From: Flavobacterium sp. Sd200
Lineage (GTDB): Bacteria > Bacteroidota > Bacteroidia > Flavobacteriales > Flavobacteriaceae
Assembly (NCBI RefSeq): GCF_009826935.1
Contig: NZ_WUMN01000008.1
Span: 60,871-124,870, forward strand
DNA length: 64,000 nt
Reading direction: 5' to 3'
In this document: positions 40,335-48,617 of the stretch, piece by piece
Position numbering within the stretch: position 1 is the first letter of the stretch
Layout of the letters: each line of letters opens with the position of its first letter
Translations under genes and position numbers: made by a program
Notes under the pieces: model-generated
What the model was told of the DNA's origin: nothing
Seen by the model: only the letters and a program-made list of their open reading frames with translations
Database searches by the model: none

Positions 40335-40949
40335 ATGAATATCCTCATACATCCTACCTACTTTCCGTCTGTAAGTCATTTTGTAGCCATAGTGCAGGCA
40401 GATGGTATTACGTTTGAAGTGGAAGACAACTTCCAAAAGCAAACCAATCGTAACCGCATGTATATTTACAGTCCTAACGGAATGCAATTGCTAAACATAC
40501 CTGTAAAGCACAACGAAGATAATCAAAGGCAGTTGTTTAAGGATGTAAAAATAGAACCAGCTTTTGACTGGCAAAAACAGCACTTTAAATCGCTTGAGGC
40601 AGCCTACAGATCATCTCCGTTTTTTGAGTATTTTGAAGATGATATACGTCCTTTATTTGAAAAAAAACACACCTATATGATGGACCTCAACTTTGAAGCT
40701 ATAGAGATCGTAGCTTCATGTTTGGGATTAGACCTAACCTATAATAAGACTATAGAATATTTTAGAGAACCTAAAGACATGACCGATTTACGTACTCTTG
40801 CCAATGGAAAAAAAGACAGTTTAGAGTTCGATGCCTATACCCAGGTTTTTGGCGATAAACACGGCTATTTAAACAACCTTAGCATACTCGACCTTTTATT
40901 TAATGAAGGCCGCTATGCACTTGACTATCTTAAAAAACAAAAGCTGTAA
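40335..40949 (+). CDS. WbqC-family protein
   Basis: About 204 residues. It shows the WbqC-like start (MNILIHPTYFPSVSHFVAIVQ) and the family's central QQRNRMYI-type segment (QKQTNRNRMYIYSPNG), followed by FDWQKQHFKSLEAAYRSSPFFEYFEDD. WbqC proteins are linked to O-antigen and glycan gene clusters; the enzyme activity is not established. I use the ATG at 40335: the frame extends to 40266 but that part is repeat-derived. It ends two bases before the convergent EEP gene ends, with no terminator in between. Confidence 0.85.
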   Translation: MNILIHPTYFPSVSHFVAIVQADGITFEVEDNFQKQTNRNRMYIYSPNGMQLLNIPVKHNEDNQRQLFKDVKIEPAFDWQKQHFKSLEAAYRSSPFFEYFEDDIRPLFEKKHTYMMDLNFEAIEIVASCLGLDLTYNKTIEYFREPKDMTDLRTLANGKKDSLEFDAYTQVFGDKHGYLNNLSILDLLFNEGRYALDYLKKQKL

Positions 40950-40950
40950 T

Positions 40951-41988
40951 TTATTCTTCTTCCTTTGGTTCAAAGCACAAGCGTGTCATGATAGGAAAAT
41001 GATCGGAGTTTACAAAACTTGAAAAAGTAGCGTATTCTTTTACTTCCAAAGTTTTATCAGTAAACACATAATCTATACGTGCCGGGTAGTATTTAAAATT
41101 GTAAGACTTTCCAAAGCCCTTTCCTGCCTCTTCAAAAGCATCATTCATGTTGCCCTTAACGCTTCTGTATACATAAGAAAATGCACTGTTATTTAAGTCT
41201 CCGCAAATTATCATAGGATAAGGGCATTCATTTTTATGTTTCTCTACCAGTTCGGCCTGGAGTTGCTGTTTAGTAAACGCGGCACTGATACGGTTAAAAA
41301 TAACCTTAGATTTTTCTTCGTCAATACTTTCATGTATATCAGGGCTTATCTTTATTGACTGCAAGTGCATGCTGTACACACGTAGGGTATCCTTACCTTT
41401 TTTAATATCGGCATATACCGCATTATTAGCCGAACCCGGAAACTGTATATCTCCCTTGCCTATTATAGGGAAACGCGAATAGATTGCCTGACCCGTTTGG
41501 CCTTCCATACTAAAAATATATTTGTATTTATACCCTTTTATTGAAGCATTCCCAATTTTATTGTACTCCTGCAGGCACAATATATCGGGATCTTTTTCTT
41601 TAATAAATGCCGGAATAACAAAAGGTATATCCTGAGCGGGCAGCCATCCGTAAAGGTTAAACAACCTGACGTTGTAGCTCATGAGCGTAAAATCGTCTTT
41701 ATCTTCGGGAGCATTGGTGCCTGTAAAACGATAAAACTTACTTATAAAGGTTATGCCCAACAAAAGTATTAAGCCACTTAGCAGCATTTGCTTTTTAGCC
41801 TGTATGAGCCAATACAAAAAACATACAAAATTAAGTACCAGCATTAATGGCAATACCAACGTAAATACTGAAAGCAAAGGGAAAAGTTTGGGTGCCATGA
41901 ACGGCAAAATATAGGCTATAGCCGTAAGCACGGTTAGCACTATATTAAGGAAAAACATTATTCTATTAAACCACGAAAGATTTTTCAT
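40951..41988 (-). CDS. Membrane-anchored endonuclease/exonuclease/phosphatase (EEP) family protein
   Basis: This 345-residue protein starts with three hydrophobic segments (up to about residue 85), followed by the EEP domain. LMSYNVRLFNLYGW carries the metal-site Asn, CLQEYNK the Glu, YSMHLQSIKI the His, ICGDLNNSAFSY the Asp/Asn pair, and NSDHFPIMTRL the final Asp-His. All active-site residues are therefore present. Targets may be nucleic acid, phospholipid or a phosphoester; the family cannot be assigned more closely. It is the last gene of the mutL-rhomboid-rhomboid-EEP group, 27 bp after the rhomboid gene ends, and converges with wbqC. Confidence 0.88.
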   Translation of the reverse strand: MKNLSWFNRIMFFLNIVLTVLTAIAYILPFMAPKLFPLLSVFTLVLPLMLVLNFVCFLYWLIQAKKQMLLSGLILLLGITFISKFYRFTGTNAPEDKDDFTLMSYNVRLFNLYGWLPAQDIPFVIPAFIKEKDPDILCLQEYNKIGNASIKGYKYKYIFSMEGQTGQAIYSRFPIIGKGDIQFPGSANNAVYADIKKGKDTLRVYSMHLQSIKISPDIHESIDEEKSKVIFNRISAAFTKQQLQAELVEKHKNECPYPMIICGDLNNSAFSYVYRSVKGNMNDAFEEAGKGFGKSYNFKYYPARIDYVFTDKTLEVKEYATFSSFVNSDHFPIMTRLCFEPKEEE

Positions 41989-42015
41989 TAAGCCGTTTTA
42001 CTTAACCAAAGCTAA

Positions 42016-42924
42016 CTAATTCTTACCAACTTTAAACAAAAAATCTTTCTCATCTTTGGTAAGGCTTTCGTAGCCCGAACGGCTAATTTTATCTAAAATA
42101 TCGTCTATTTGTTGCTGAGTCATATTTTTAGACCTCATACCTGCAGCTTTAGGAGTGGGTGGTGCCGTATTGCGGTACACCTTTGTAAAAGGTTGCTTTT
42201 TTTTAGGTTTGAACAAATTACCAAAAAAATCTAACGTTCGGGATACACCAATGGTAAGGTCTGTACCATTTTGAAGGAGTTTTATGTAAACAAAACCAAA
42301 TGCAGCACCTGCAAGATGGGCAATATGCCCCCCGCTGTTCTCTACTGAAGCATTGATAAGGTCGAGCACAACAAACACAATAGCTACGTGCCAAATCTTT
42401 ACTGTGCCTATAAGTAAAAGGCGAACATTGTAATAAGGCGCATAAATAGCCGCAGCGATAAGTATGGCCATAATCGCAGCCGAAGCCCCAACCATACCTG
42501 TAATTTGGCCTGCAAGCATGGGTAAAAAAGCATAGCCTGCTATATACACTAATCCTGCAAAAATGGCCGAAAGCACATATATCCCAAACAGTTGTTTTTG
42601 TGTAAAAAATGTAAGAAATACCCTCGCTGCAAAAACAAGCATGAGCATATTAAAAAGTATGTGTAAAAAACCTTTGTGCAAAAAAGCGTAGCCGAGCAAC
42701 GACCATGGTTTCCAAAGCAGATCGGCAGGGTTTGAAGACAGGCTGAAAAAATCTCCGTTGTAAAAATTGGAGGTCCAGTCTACTGCCGAAACATCAACTC
42801 CCGAAAGCTTTAAGATACTGAATATAATGAGAGGAATGGCAAACAGGCCAACATTCCAAAAAATGAGGCGCTGGGTAATGCCTCCCATTTTATATTCGAG
42901 TTTAAGGTCGTTTATAATGCTCAT
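42016..42924 (-). CDS. Rhomboid intramembrane serine protease (C-terminal extension)
   Basis: This 302-residue protein has six membrane segments. The Ser-His dyad is intact: GASAA with Ser148 and HIAHLAGAAFG with His203. The first loop has WSLLGYAFLHKGFLHILFNM, the rhomboid L1/H2 region with HxxxHxxxN. The ~80-residue tail (KKKQPFTKVYRNTAPPTPKA, then MTQQQIDDILDKISRSGYES and LTKDEKDFLFKVGKN) is a cytosolic domain typical of the Bacteroidota group. It cleaves membrane proteins within the bilayer; substrates unknown. It starts three bases after the preceding rhomboid ends. Confidence 0.93.
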   Translation of the reverse strand: MSIINDLKLEYKMGGITQRLIFWNVGLFAIPLIIFSILKLSGVDVSAVDWTSNFYNGDFFSLSSNPADLLWKPWSLLGYAFLHKGFLHILFNMLMLVFAARVFLTFFTQKQLFGIYVLSAIFAGLVYIAGYAFLPMLAGQITGMVGASAAIMAILIAAAIYAPYYNVRLLLIGTVKIWHVAIVFVVLDLINASVENSGGHIAHLAGAAFGFVYIKLLQNGTDLTIGVSRTLDFFGNLFKPKKKQPFTKVYRNTAPPTPKAAGMRSKNMTQQQIDDILDKISRSGYESLTKDEKDFLFKVGKN

Positions 42925-42927
42925 AAA

Positions 42928-43677
42928 TTAATTCCAGCGGTTATTATTGAATTGATTTTTGTTCCAATACCACATCATAATAAAACCAAGTAACGCCCCT
43001 CCAAGATGCGCAAAATGCGCAATCCCACCAACAGAACCTAACAGCGATTGACCTTTAAGAGCAGAAAAAAGATCTATAGCAATGATTCCGGTCACAAAAT
43101 ATTTGGCTTTAATAGGAATTGGTAATAAAAAGAGATACATATTTACATTAGGAAAAAGGAAAGCAAATGCCACAAGTATACCGTATATCGCCCCTGAAGC
43201 ACCTAAATTAATCGCAAAAAAATTCCCTTCTAAATTATTATAATCTATAGATGTAAGCTGTTCAGCCCATCTTCTATCAACAAGACCTTGTTTCAACGTA
43301 TACATGATATAATCCTTTTGAACGCCTAACTCTATCAGTGCATCTACAGAACGATGAAAGAAAAGATAACTTATTCCTATTTGAGCAAGGGCTGCCCCCA
43401 AACCACATGAAATATAAAAAAACAGAAACTTACTGGTTCCCCAGCGTTCCTCGAGTGACGGTCCAAAAAAGAATAAACCAAGCATATTGGAAAGCAAATG
43501 TCCAATACTGGCATGCATAAATATGTGAGTAATTAATTGCCATGGTTTGAAAGAAGTATTTTCAGGATAATGAAGTGATAACAAACTATAAACTCCCTCT
43601 CCGGAAAATTGGACGACAATAAAAACAATAACATTAATTATAATTAAATGCTTAACAGTCTCGGTTATACGCATCAT
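42928..43677 (-). CDS. Rhomboid intramembrane serine protease (short form)
   Basis: A 249-residue rhomboid with a complete dyad: NLGASGAIYGIL with Ser161 and GIAHFAHLGGALLGF with His224. HIFMHASIGHLLSNML is the H2 motif with two His and an Asn. It lacks the C-terminal extension of its neighbour, and its sequence has diverged well beyond a recent duplication. Its start overlaps the mutL stop by four bases, so it is translationally coupled to a DNA-repair gene. Two candidate Met (MMR) are adjacent. Confidence 0.93.
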   Translation of the reverse strand: MMRITETVKHLIIINVIVFIVVQFSGEGVYSLLSLHYPENTSFKPWQLITHIFMHASIGHLLSNMLGLFFFGPSLEERWGTSKFLFFYISCGLGAALAQIGISYLFFHRSVDALIELGVQKDYIMYTLKQGLVDRRWAEQLTSIDYNNLEGNFFAINLGASGAIYGILVAFAFLFPNVNMYLFLLPIPIKAKYFVTGIIAIDLFSALKGQSLLGSVGGIAHFAHLGGALLGFIMMWYWNKNQFNNNRWN

Positions 43678-45590
43678 ATTGCAAATCGTTTATCAAGGTC
43701 TTCCACACTCATTGTAATGAAAGTTGGTTTATTAAAAGGAGAAACATCCGGCTCTTTGCATGCAAAGAGGGAGTTTACCATGTTTTCCTGCTCTTTTTCG
43801 TTTAGCAGTGTGCCTGTTTTAACAGCCAAACTTCGTGCCATAGATTTTGCTATACTGTCGCTTTGGCTAAAACTGCTATCCGGCACCTCCTGTTGCAGGT
43901 CGTTTATTAATTCTTCAAGCAAAATAGACACCTCGCTCTCTGCCACATTTACAGGCAATCCGCTTACCACAATATGGTCGGTATTAAACTCGGCAAATAC
44001 AAAGCCTGTATTTTGGAGGGCATCCTGCATTTCTTTAATCAGTTCGAGTTCGGTTTTGTTATAATGCAACACTAGCGGAAACAGCAATTGCTGGCTGGCT
44101 GCATGCTGCACAGTAATATTACGCAAAAATTGCTCATACAGTATGCGTTGATGAGCACGTTTTTGGTCTAATATGAGCAGGCCCGACTTTATAGGGCTCA
44201 CTATATATTTTTTGTGTAACTGGTAGGTTTTATAAACAGTTTGCTCTACCTCAGCTTCGTCAAACAGCGAACCTGTAACTTCCTCCGACTCAAAGTTTAT
44301 CTCGGCAATTTCTTCGTTAGAGGTACTTATACCTGTGTACAGGCTTTCCCAAGAGGCCTGCGATTGTGTTTTTCGGAAAGATGAAGGAGATGAAAAACTG
44401 CCACCACCCGATGAAAATGAACCACCGGATGAAAAACTTCCGCCCGAATATGAAGGTTCGACACGCTCAGGCTTATCCTCTACTGCAAAAGGGTTGTAGT
44501 TGCGGTCTACCTCTATAAGCGGCACCGCAGCGGCCTTAGATTCATAACTGTAAGGAGTATCGAGATTGGCATCACGGTCAAAATCGAGTACAGGACTTAC
44601 GTTAAACTGACCCAACGAATGCTTTATCGACGATCGCATTATGGCATACATGGCATGCTCATCGTCAAACTTTATCTCTGTCTTTGTAGGGTGAATATTA
44701 ATATCTATAGTATTGGGCGGCACATCAAGGTAAATAAAATAACCGGGCTGACTACCGTCTTTCAGCAAACCTTCATAGGCTGCCATAACAGCATGGTGCA
44801 AATAGGCGCTTTTTATAAAGCGGTTGTTTACAAAGAAAAACTGCTCTCCCCTGCTCTTCTTGGCAAACTCGGGTTTGGTTACAAATCCCTGTAGCCCCAC
44901 TATCTCGGTGCTTTCGTTTATAGGAACAAGCTTCTCGTTAGTACGCCCGCCAAAAATATTTACAATACGCTGACGACTGTTGCTGGCTGGCAGGTTAAAC
45001 ATTTCGCTGCCGTTATGATACAGCATAAAGCTAATGTTTGGATGAGCCAATGCCACACGCTCAAACTCGTCTACTACATGGCGGAACTCTACGGTATCGC
45101 TCTTTAAAAAGTTGCGCCTTGCCGGAATATTGAAAAACAGGTTTTTTACCGAAAATGATGTTCCCTTGGACAACACCGCCACATCCTGGCTGGTAAATTT
45201 GCTACCTTCTATAACAAGGTGCGTACCCAGCTCGTCCTGCTCCTGACGGGTTTTTAGCTCTACATGGGCAATTGCCGCTATAGAGGCCAAAGCCTCTCCC
45301 CTGAAACCCTTTGTATTTAGTGCAAAAAGATCTTCGGCAATGCGTATCTTTGAAGTGGCATGACGCTCAAAACACAGTCGCGCATCGGTAACACTCATAC
45401 CCTGCCCATTGTCTATTACCTGAATTAAGGTTTTACCCGCATCTTTAACTATAAGTTTAATTTCGGTACTGCGGGCATCAACGGCATTTTCTATCAGTTC
45501 CTTAACTACCGATGCCGGACGTTGCACCACCTCTCCGGCAGCAATCTGGTTGGCAACATGGTCTGGAAGTAACTGTATAATGCTCGACAT
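43674..45590 (-). CDS. mutL: DNA mismatch repair protein MutL
   Basis: This 638-residue mismatch-repair ATPase links MutS recognition to downstream nicking and excision. GHKL-ATPase motifs are seen in order: VKELIENAVDA, VIDNGQGM, ATSKI, GFRGEALASI. The transducer part has FFFVNNRFIKSAYLHHA and NIHPTKTEIKF. A Ser/Gly-rich linker (GGSFSSGGSFSSGGGSFSS, near 385) joins it to the C-terminal dimerisation domain (HKKYIVSPIKSGLLILDQKRAHQR). The CPHGRP-type endonuclease motifs are not evident in the C-terminal domain, so direct nicking activity is uncertain. First gene of a four-gene minus-strand operon. Confidence 0.96.
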   Translation of the reverse strand: MSSIIQLLPDHVANQIAAGEVVQRPASVVKELIENAVDARSTEIKLIVKDAGKTLIQVIDNGQGMSVTDARLCFERHATSKIRIAEDLFALNTKGFRGEALASIAAIAHVELKTRQEQDELGTHLVIEGSKFTSQDVAVLSKGTSFSVKNLFFNIPARRNFLKSDTVEFRHVVDEFERVALAHPNISFMLYHNGSEMFNLPASNSRQRIVNIFGGRTNEKLVPINESTEIVGLQGFVTKPEFAKKSRGEQFFFVNNRFIKSAYLHHAVMAAYEGLLKDGSQPGYFIYLDVPPNTIDINIHPTKTEIKFDDEHAMYAIMRSSIKHSLGQFNVSPVLDFDRDANLDTPYSYESKAAAVPLIEVDRNYNPFAVEDKPERVEPSYSGGSFSSGGSFSSGGGSFSSPSSFRKTQSQASWESLYTGISTSNEEIAEINFESEEVTGSLFDEAEVEQTVYKTYQLHKKYIVSPIKSGLLILDQKRAHQRILYEQFLRNITVQHAASQQLLFPLVLHYNKTELELIKEMQDALQNTGFVFAEFNTDHIVVSGLPVNVAESEVSILLEELINDLQQEVPDSSFSQSDSIAKSMARSLAVKTGTLLNEKEQENMVNSLFACKEPDVSPFNKPTFITMSVEDLDKRFAI

Positions 45591-45622
45591 TGTGTGGGTT
45601 TAAAGCGTTTTTATTAGTAGCC

Positions 45623-45630
45623 CAAAGGTA
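45623..45630 (-). promoter_or_regulatory. -7 promoter element of mutL
   Basis: CAAAGGTA on the plus strand is TACCTTTG on the minus strand (TAnnTTTG). A start near 45617 would give a ~27-nt leader before the mutL ATG at 45590. No clear -33 is seen. Confidence 0.5.
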
Positions 45631-45796
45631 CGAATTTTTGCGGGATGGGATAAATACCGCCATTTGAAATAGATCTCTTACATAACCCATTAAATTTTAG
45701 ATAAATGAGGTAAAACTGAAATTTACGGGGACTAAGTAGAGAATTCAAATAGAAAAATCAAGAGAAAACAAAGGGAATGGACAAATTTAGACTACA

Positions 45797-46624
45797 CTAC
45801 CCAGCCACAACAGACCTCCATATCTTTACCACCTCAACAGCTTCTTTAACATCGTGTACCCTCAAAATTTTAGCTCCTTTATTCAGTGCAATGGTGTTTA
45901 AAACAGTGGTTCCGTTCAAAGCTTCCTGTGGGGTAATATTAAGCAGTTTGTATATCATCGATTTGCGCGACATTCCTGCTAAAATTGGAAATCCGGCAAT
46001 ATCAAACAATTCCATTTTATTTAACACTTCATAATTTTGCTGCAATGTTTTAGCAAAGCCAAATCCGGGGTCTATAATAATATCTTCTATGCCATAGCTG
46101 CGTGCTGCAGCAATTCTTTCAGAAAAATAGAACAGCATTTCTTTAATAATATCGTCATACTGTGTTAACTTTACCATGGTTTGGGGTGTGCCGCGCATGT
46201 GCATCATTATGTAAGGCACTTTTAGCTTGCCCACCGTTGGCAACATAGCATCGTCAAGCAATCCTGCTGCAATATCGTTAATAATAGCTGCACCGTTTTC
46301 CACAGAAGCTTCGGCAACCTTAGCCCTAAACGTATCTATAGAAAGTATTACATCAGGAAAATGTTTTATAAGCAATTGCACCACAGGCACAATACGTTGC
46401 AACTCCTGCTCTTCACTAACAAACTCGGCATTGGGTTTACTGCTGTATGCTCCAATATCTATAAAATCGGCGCCATCGGCAAGCATTTTCTCAGCCTGTT
46501 TTAGCAGTTCTGTTTCGTTATGGTATTTACCTCCATCAAAAAAAGAGTCGGGCGTACAATTCAGTATTCCCATAACCTTGGGTTCGTCAAGGTCTATAAG
46601 CCTGCCTTTACAGTTAATCAGCAT
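45797..46624 (-). CDS. folP: Dihydropteroate synthase
   Basis: A 275-residue TIM-barrel enzyme condensing dihydropterin pyrophosphate with p-aminobenzoate in folate synthesis; it is the sulfonamide target. MGILNCTPDSFFDGGKY, IDIGAYSSKPNAE (an unusual IDIGAYSSKP in place of the common GGESTRPG), LSIDTFRAKVA, INDIAAG and DPGFGFAKT are in the expected order. The Bacteroidota group commonly has the GAYSS variant. The ATG at 46624 (MLINCKGRL) is preferred to the open frame to 46654, which crosses the inverted repeat region. Confidence 0.93.
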   Translation of the reverse strand: MLINCKGRLIDLDEPKVMGILNCTPDSFFDGGKYHNETELLKQAEKMLADGADFIDIGAYSSKPNAEFVSEEQELQRIVPVVQLLIKHFPDVILSIDTFRAKVAEASVENGAAIINDIAAGLLDDAMLPTVGKLKVPYIMMHMRGTPQTMVKLTQYDDIIKEMLFYFSERIAAARSYGIEDIIIDPGFGFAKTLQQNYEVLNKMELFDIAGFPILAGMSRKSMIYKLLNITPQEALNGTTVLNTIALNKGAKILRVHDVKEAVEVVKIWRSVVAG

Positions 46625-46639
46625 ATATTTATTTTTTTG

Positions 46640-46736
46640 CCGCGAATGACACAAATTAACATTAATTCATTCTGTTCCTGAATAATCACTGATTAGTGGA
46701 GAACTAAATTTGTGAAGATTAGCGCAATTCGTGGCT
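46640..46736. repeat. Large imperfect inverted repeat between folP and DUF1599 genes
   Basis: Left arm begins GCCGCGAATGACACAAATT; right arm ends AATTTGTGAAG and CAATTCGTGGC. The reversed right arm gives GCCACGAATTGCG...CACAAATT, matching the left arm with several changes. The centre has a small CACTGATTAGTG hairpin. It lies between divergent genes and may include the folP promoter region. Confidence 0.65.
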
Positions 46737-46753
46737 TACTGTTCGTTTTTTAT

Positions 46754-46761
46754 TACTTTTG
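46754..46761 (+). promoter_or_regulatory. -7 promoter element of the DUF1599 gene
   Basis: TACTTTTG matches TAnnTTTG and lies 31 nt before the ATG at 46793. Confidence 0.5.
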
Positions 46762-46792
46762 AAAAAAAATCAACACAAAGATACTACTTATA

Positions 46793-47335
46793 ATGAGTAA
46801 CACCTCTGCCGAATTTGACAAGGTTATTGCTGTTTGCAGGCAATTATACATTAATAAAATGACCGATTATGGCAGTGCCTGGCGTATTTTGCGCCTTCCG
46901 TCGTTAACGGATCAGATATTTATTAAAGCACAACGCATTCGCAGCCTTCAGGAAAATGAGGTGCGCATGGTAGACGAAGACGAAACGGGCGAGTTTATTG
47001 CCATCATCAACTATTCTATAATGGCACTTATTTCGCTCGAGAAAGGTGCAGCTACGCAACCTGATCTTGATGTTGCCGAAGCCACAAAATTGTATGACGA
47101 AAAGGTACTGCTTACCAAAAATCTGATGATTGCCAAAAATCATGACTATGGCGAAGCGTGGCGCGACATGCGTGTGAGCAGCCTGACCGACCTGATACTT
47201 CAAAAGCTGCTTCGCGTAAAGCAAATAGAAGACAACAAAGGTAAAACACTGGTTTCTGAAGGAATAGATGCCAACTATCAGGATATGCTGAACTATGCGG
47301 TGTTTGCCCTTATTTTAATGGGCTTTGCTAAATAA
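46793..47335 (+). CDS. DUF1599 protein with internal duplication
   Basis: A 180-residue cytosolic protein of the DUF1599 family, also called nucleotide modification associated domain 1. It is built from two similar halves: DYGSAWRILRLPSLTDQIFI with AIINYSIMALISLE, and DYGEAWRDMRVSSLTDLILQ with MLNYAVFALILMG. The repeated unit (Y-G-x-A-W-R-x-x-R-x-x-S-L-T-D-x-I) suggests an internal gene duplication and a two-lobed helical fold. Function is unproven. It sits upstream of the DoxX/thioredoxin gene in a block that ends in tpiA. Confidence 0.88.
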   Translation: MSNTSAEFDKVIAVCRQLYINKMTDYGSAWRILRLPSLTDQIFIKAQRIRSLQENEVRMVDEDETGEFIAIINYSIMALISLEKGAATQPDLDVAEATKLYDEKVLLTKNLMIAKNHDYGEAWRDMRVSSLTDLILQKLLRVKQIEDNKGKTLVSEGIDANYQDMLNYAVFALILMGFAK

Positions 47336-47369
47336 CAAGTCATTAACAGGCAAAACGCCCCGTTAACAT

Positions 47370-47377
47370 TATTTTTG
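47370..47377 (+). promoter_or_regulatory. -7-like element before the BT_3928 gene
   Basis: TATTTTTG matches TAnnTTTG, 17 nt before the ATG at 47394. The region upstream has no good -33 box, so it is a weak call. Confidence 0.4.
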
Positions 47378-47393
47378 GAAAAACGTATTACCA

Positions 47394-48500
47394 ATGAAAG
47401 ACTTTAAAACATATCTGCCTTATATACTTCGCGGCATAATTTCTTTTTTGTTCATTATATCGGCAATAGCCAAAATGTATCCGTCGCCTTACTTCGCAAT
47501 TTCTACCTTCGAGGTTAAGCAATTGTACCCGCTTGGCTTTTCGGAAGAGTTGGCCGTATATTTTTCGCGTACGCTTATAGGCATTGAGTTTGCTTTAGGT
47601 TTTTTATTGTTACAGCCCCATTACCTAAAAAAAATAGTAACACCTGCCACTATATTAATGCTGGTGGTTTTCATAATTCACCTGAGTATAGAAACCATAA
47701 GTAATGGTGGCAATTCGGGCAACTGTGGGTGCTTTGGCAGCCTTTTGCCAATGACACCAATTGAAGCTATTATTAAAAACATTGTTGCCGTAGGTTTATT
47801 AATATGGCTATACAAATTATTGCCAAACAGCGGCGATAAAACTAACTTTTGGGTGCTTACAACCGTAACGCTTGCATGCATTTTAATGGTGTACATGCTT
47901 GCACCTATACAGCCCCGCAACCAGCAGCCAACTATAGAAACTACAAACACTTTTGAACTTGAAGGTGCTCCTGTAGAACCTGAAATTACAGATACTGTAA
48001 CAACAACCGCACCTGAAGCAACAACATCTATCGATGCGCAGACTACCGAGAACCCTGCTGTTAAAGCGACTGAGACAGCTAAGCCAGTGGCTAACGAACC
48101 GGCACAGGCAAGGTCTATATACTCGCAATATTTTGCTGATGCCGATAAAGGCAAAAAAATAGTCGGGCTTTTTGCACCGGGTTGCGAACATTGCAGGGGC
48201 GTTGCAAAAGACCTTACAGAATTAAGGGCTAAAAACAAAAACTTCCCCGAGCTTAAAATTGTGTTTATGGATGAGGAGTCAGAAGTTATTCCTGACTTCT
48301 TTAAAGTTGCCGGAGCCGAATATCCTTATAAAGTACTGGATGTTATTTCGTTTTGGAAGTTTTTGGGCAACAGCAAAGACACCCCGGGCGTGGTTTACCT
48401 GTGGAATGGCAATAAAATTGCCGAATGGAATGGTATTAACGAAGAGAAGTTTACCGTTTCCGATTTTATGAAGGCGTATAACAAGCCTTATAAAAAATAA
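47394..48500 (+). CDS. BT_3928-family protein: DoxX/MauE-like membrane part plus thioredoxin-like domain
   Basis: This 368-residue protein combines four membrane helices of the DoxX/MauE type at the N-terminus (about residues 1-175, with YFSRTLIGIEFALGFLLL and GNSGNCGCFGSLLPMTP) with a Pro/Thr/Glu-rich linker (TTTAPEATTSIDAQTTEN) and a periplasmic thioredoxin-like domain (LFAPGCEHCRGVAKDLT, with CEHC as the redox motif). The arrangement suggests quinone-linked disulfide reduction or oxidation in the envelope. It is a conserved Bacteroidota fusion; the exact substrate is unknown. Confidence 0.85.
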   Translation: MKDFKTYLPYILRGIISFLFIISAIAKMYPSPYFAISTFEVKQLYPLGFSEELAVYFSRTLIGIEFALGFLLLQPHYLKKIVTPATILMLVVFIIHLSIETISNGGNSGNCGCFGSLLPMTPIEAIIKNIVAVGLLIWLYKLLPNSGDKTNFWVLTTVTLACILMVYMLAPIQPRNQQPTIETTNTFELEGAPVEPEITDTVTTTAPEATTSIDAQTTENPAVKATETAKPVANEPAQARSIYSQYFADADKGKKIVGLFAPGCEHCRGVAKDLTELRAKNKNFPELKIVFMDEESEVIPDFFKVAGAEYPYKVLDVISFWKFLGNSKDTPGVVYLWNGNKIAEWNGINEEKFTVSDFMKAYNKPYKK

Positions 48501-48559
48501 GGGAACGCGAATGACATGGATGCTTACGCAAATGCAGATTTCACTTTTTTTCATGTACC

Positions 48560-48584
48560 GTTATTGCGAGGCAAGAAGCGATCT
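48560..48584. repeat. Remnant of an ATTGCGAGGCACGAAGCAATCT-type dispersed repeat
   Basis: TTATTGCGAGGCAAGAAGCG and the following ATCT resemble a repeat I know from many Bacteroidota genomes. It occurs once here, in the 117-bp gap before the permease gene, next to a CGCGAATGACATGG stretch like those in the other intergenic repeats. Confidence 0.45.
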
Positions 48585-48617
48585 GATTTTGATTACAAAA
48601 AACACTAATTCATTACT

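Noticed and set aside
47678..48238. Minus-strand frame of 186 codons opposite the BT_3928-family gene
   Set aside because: Antisense to a gene with clear membrane and CEHC thioredoxin-like features; the antisense product has no recognisable pattern.
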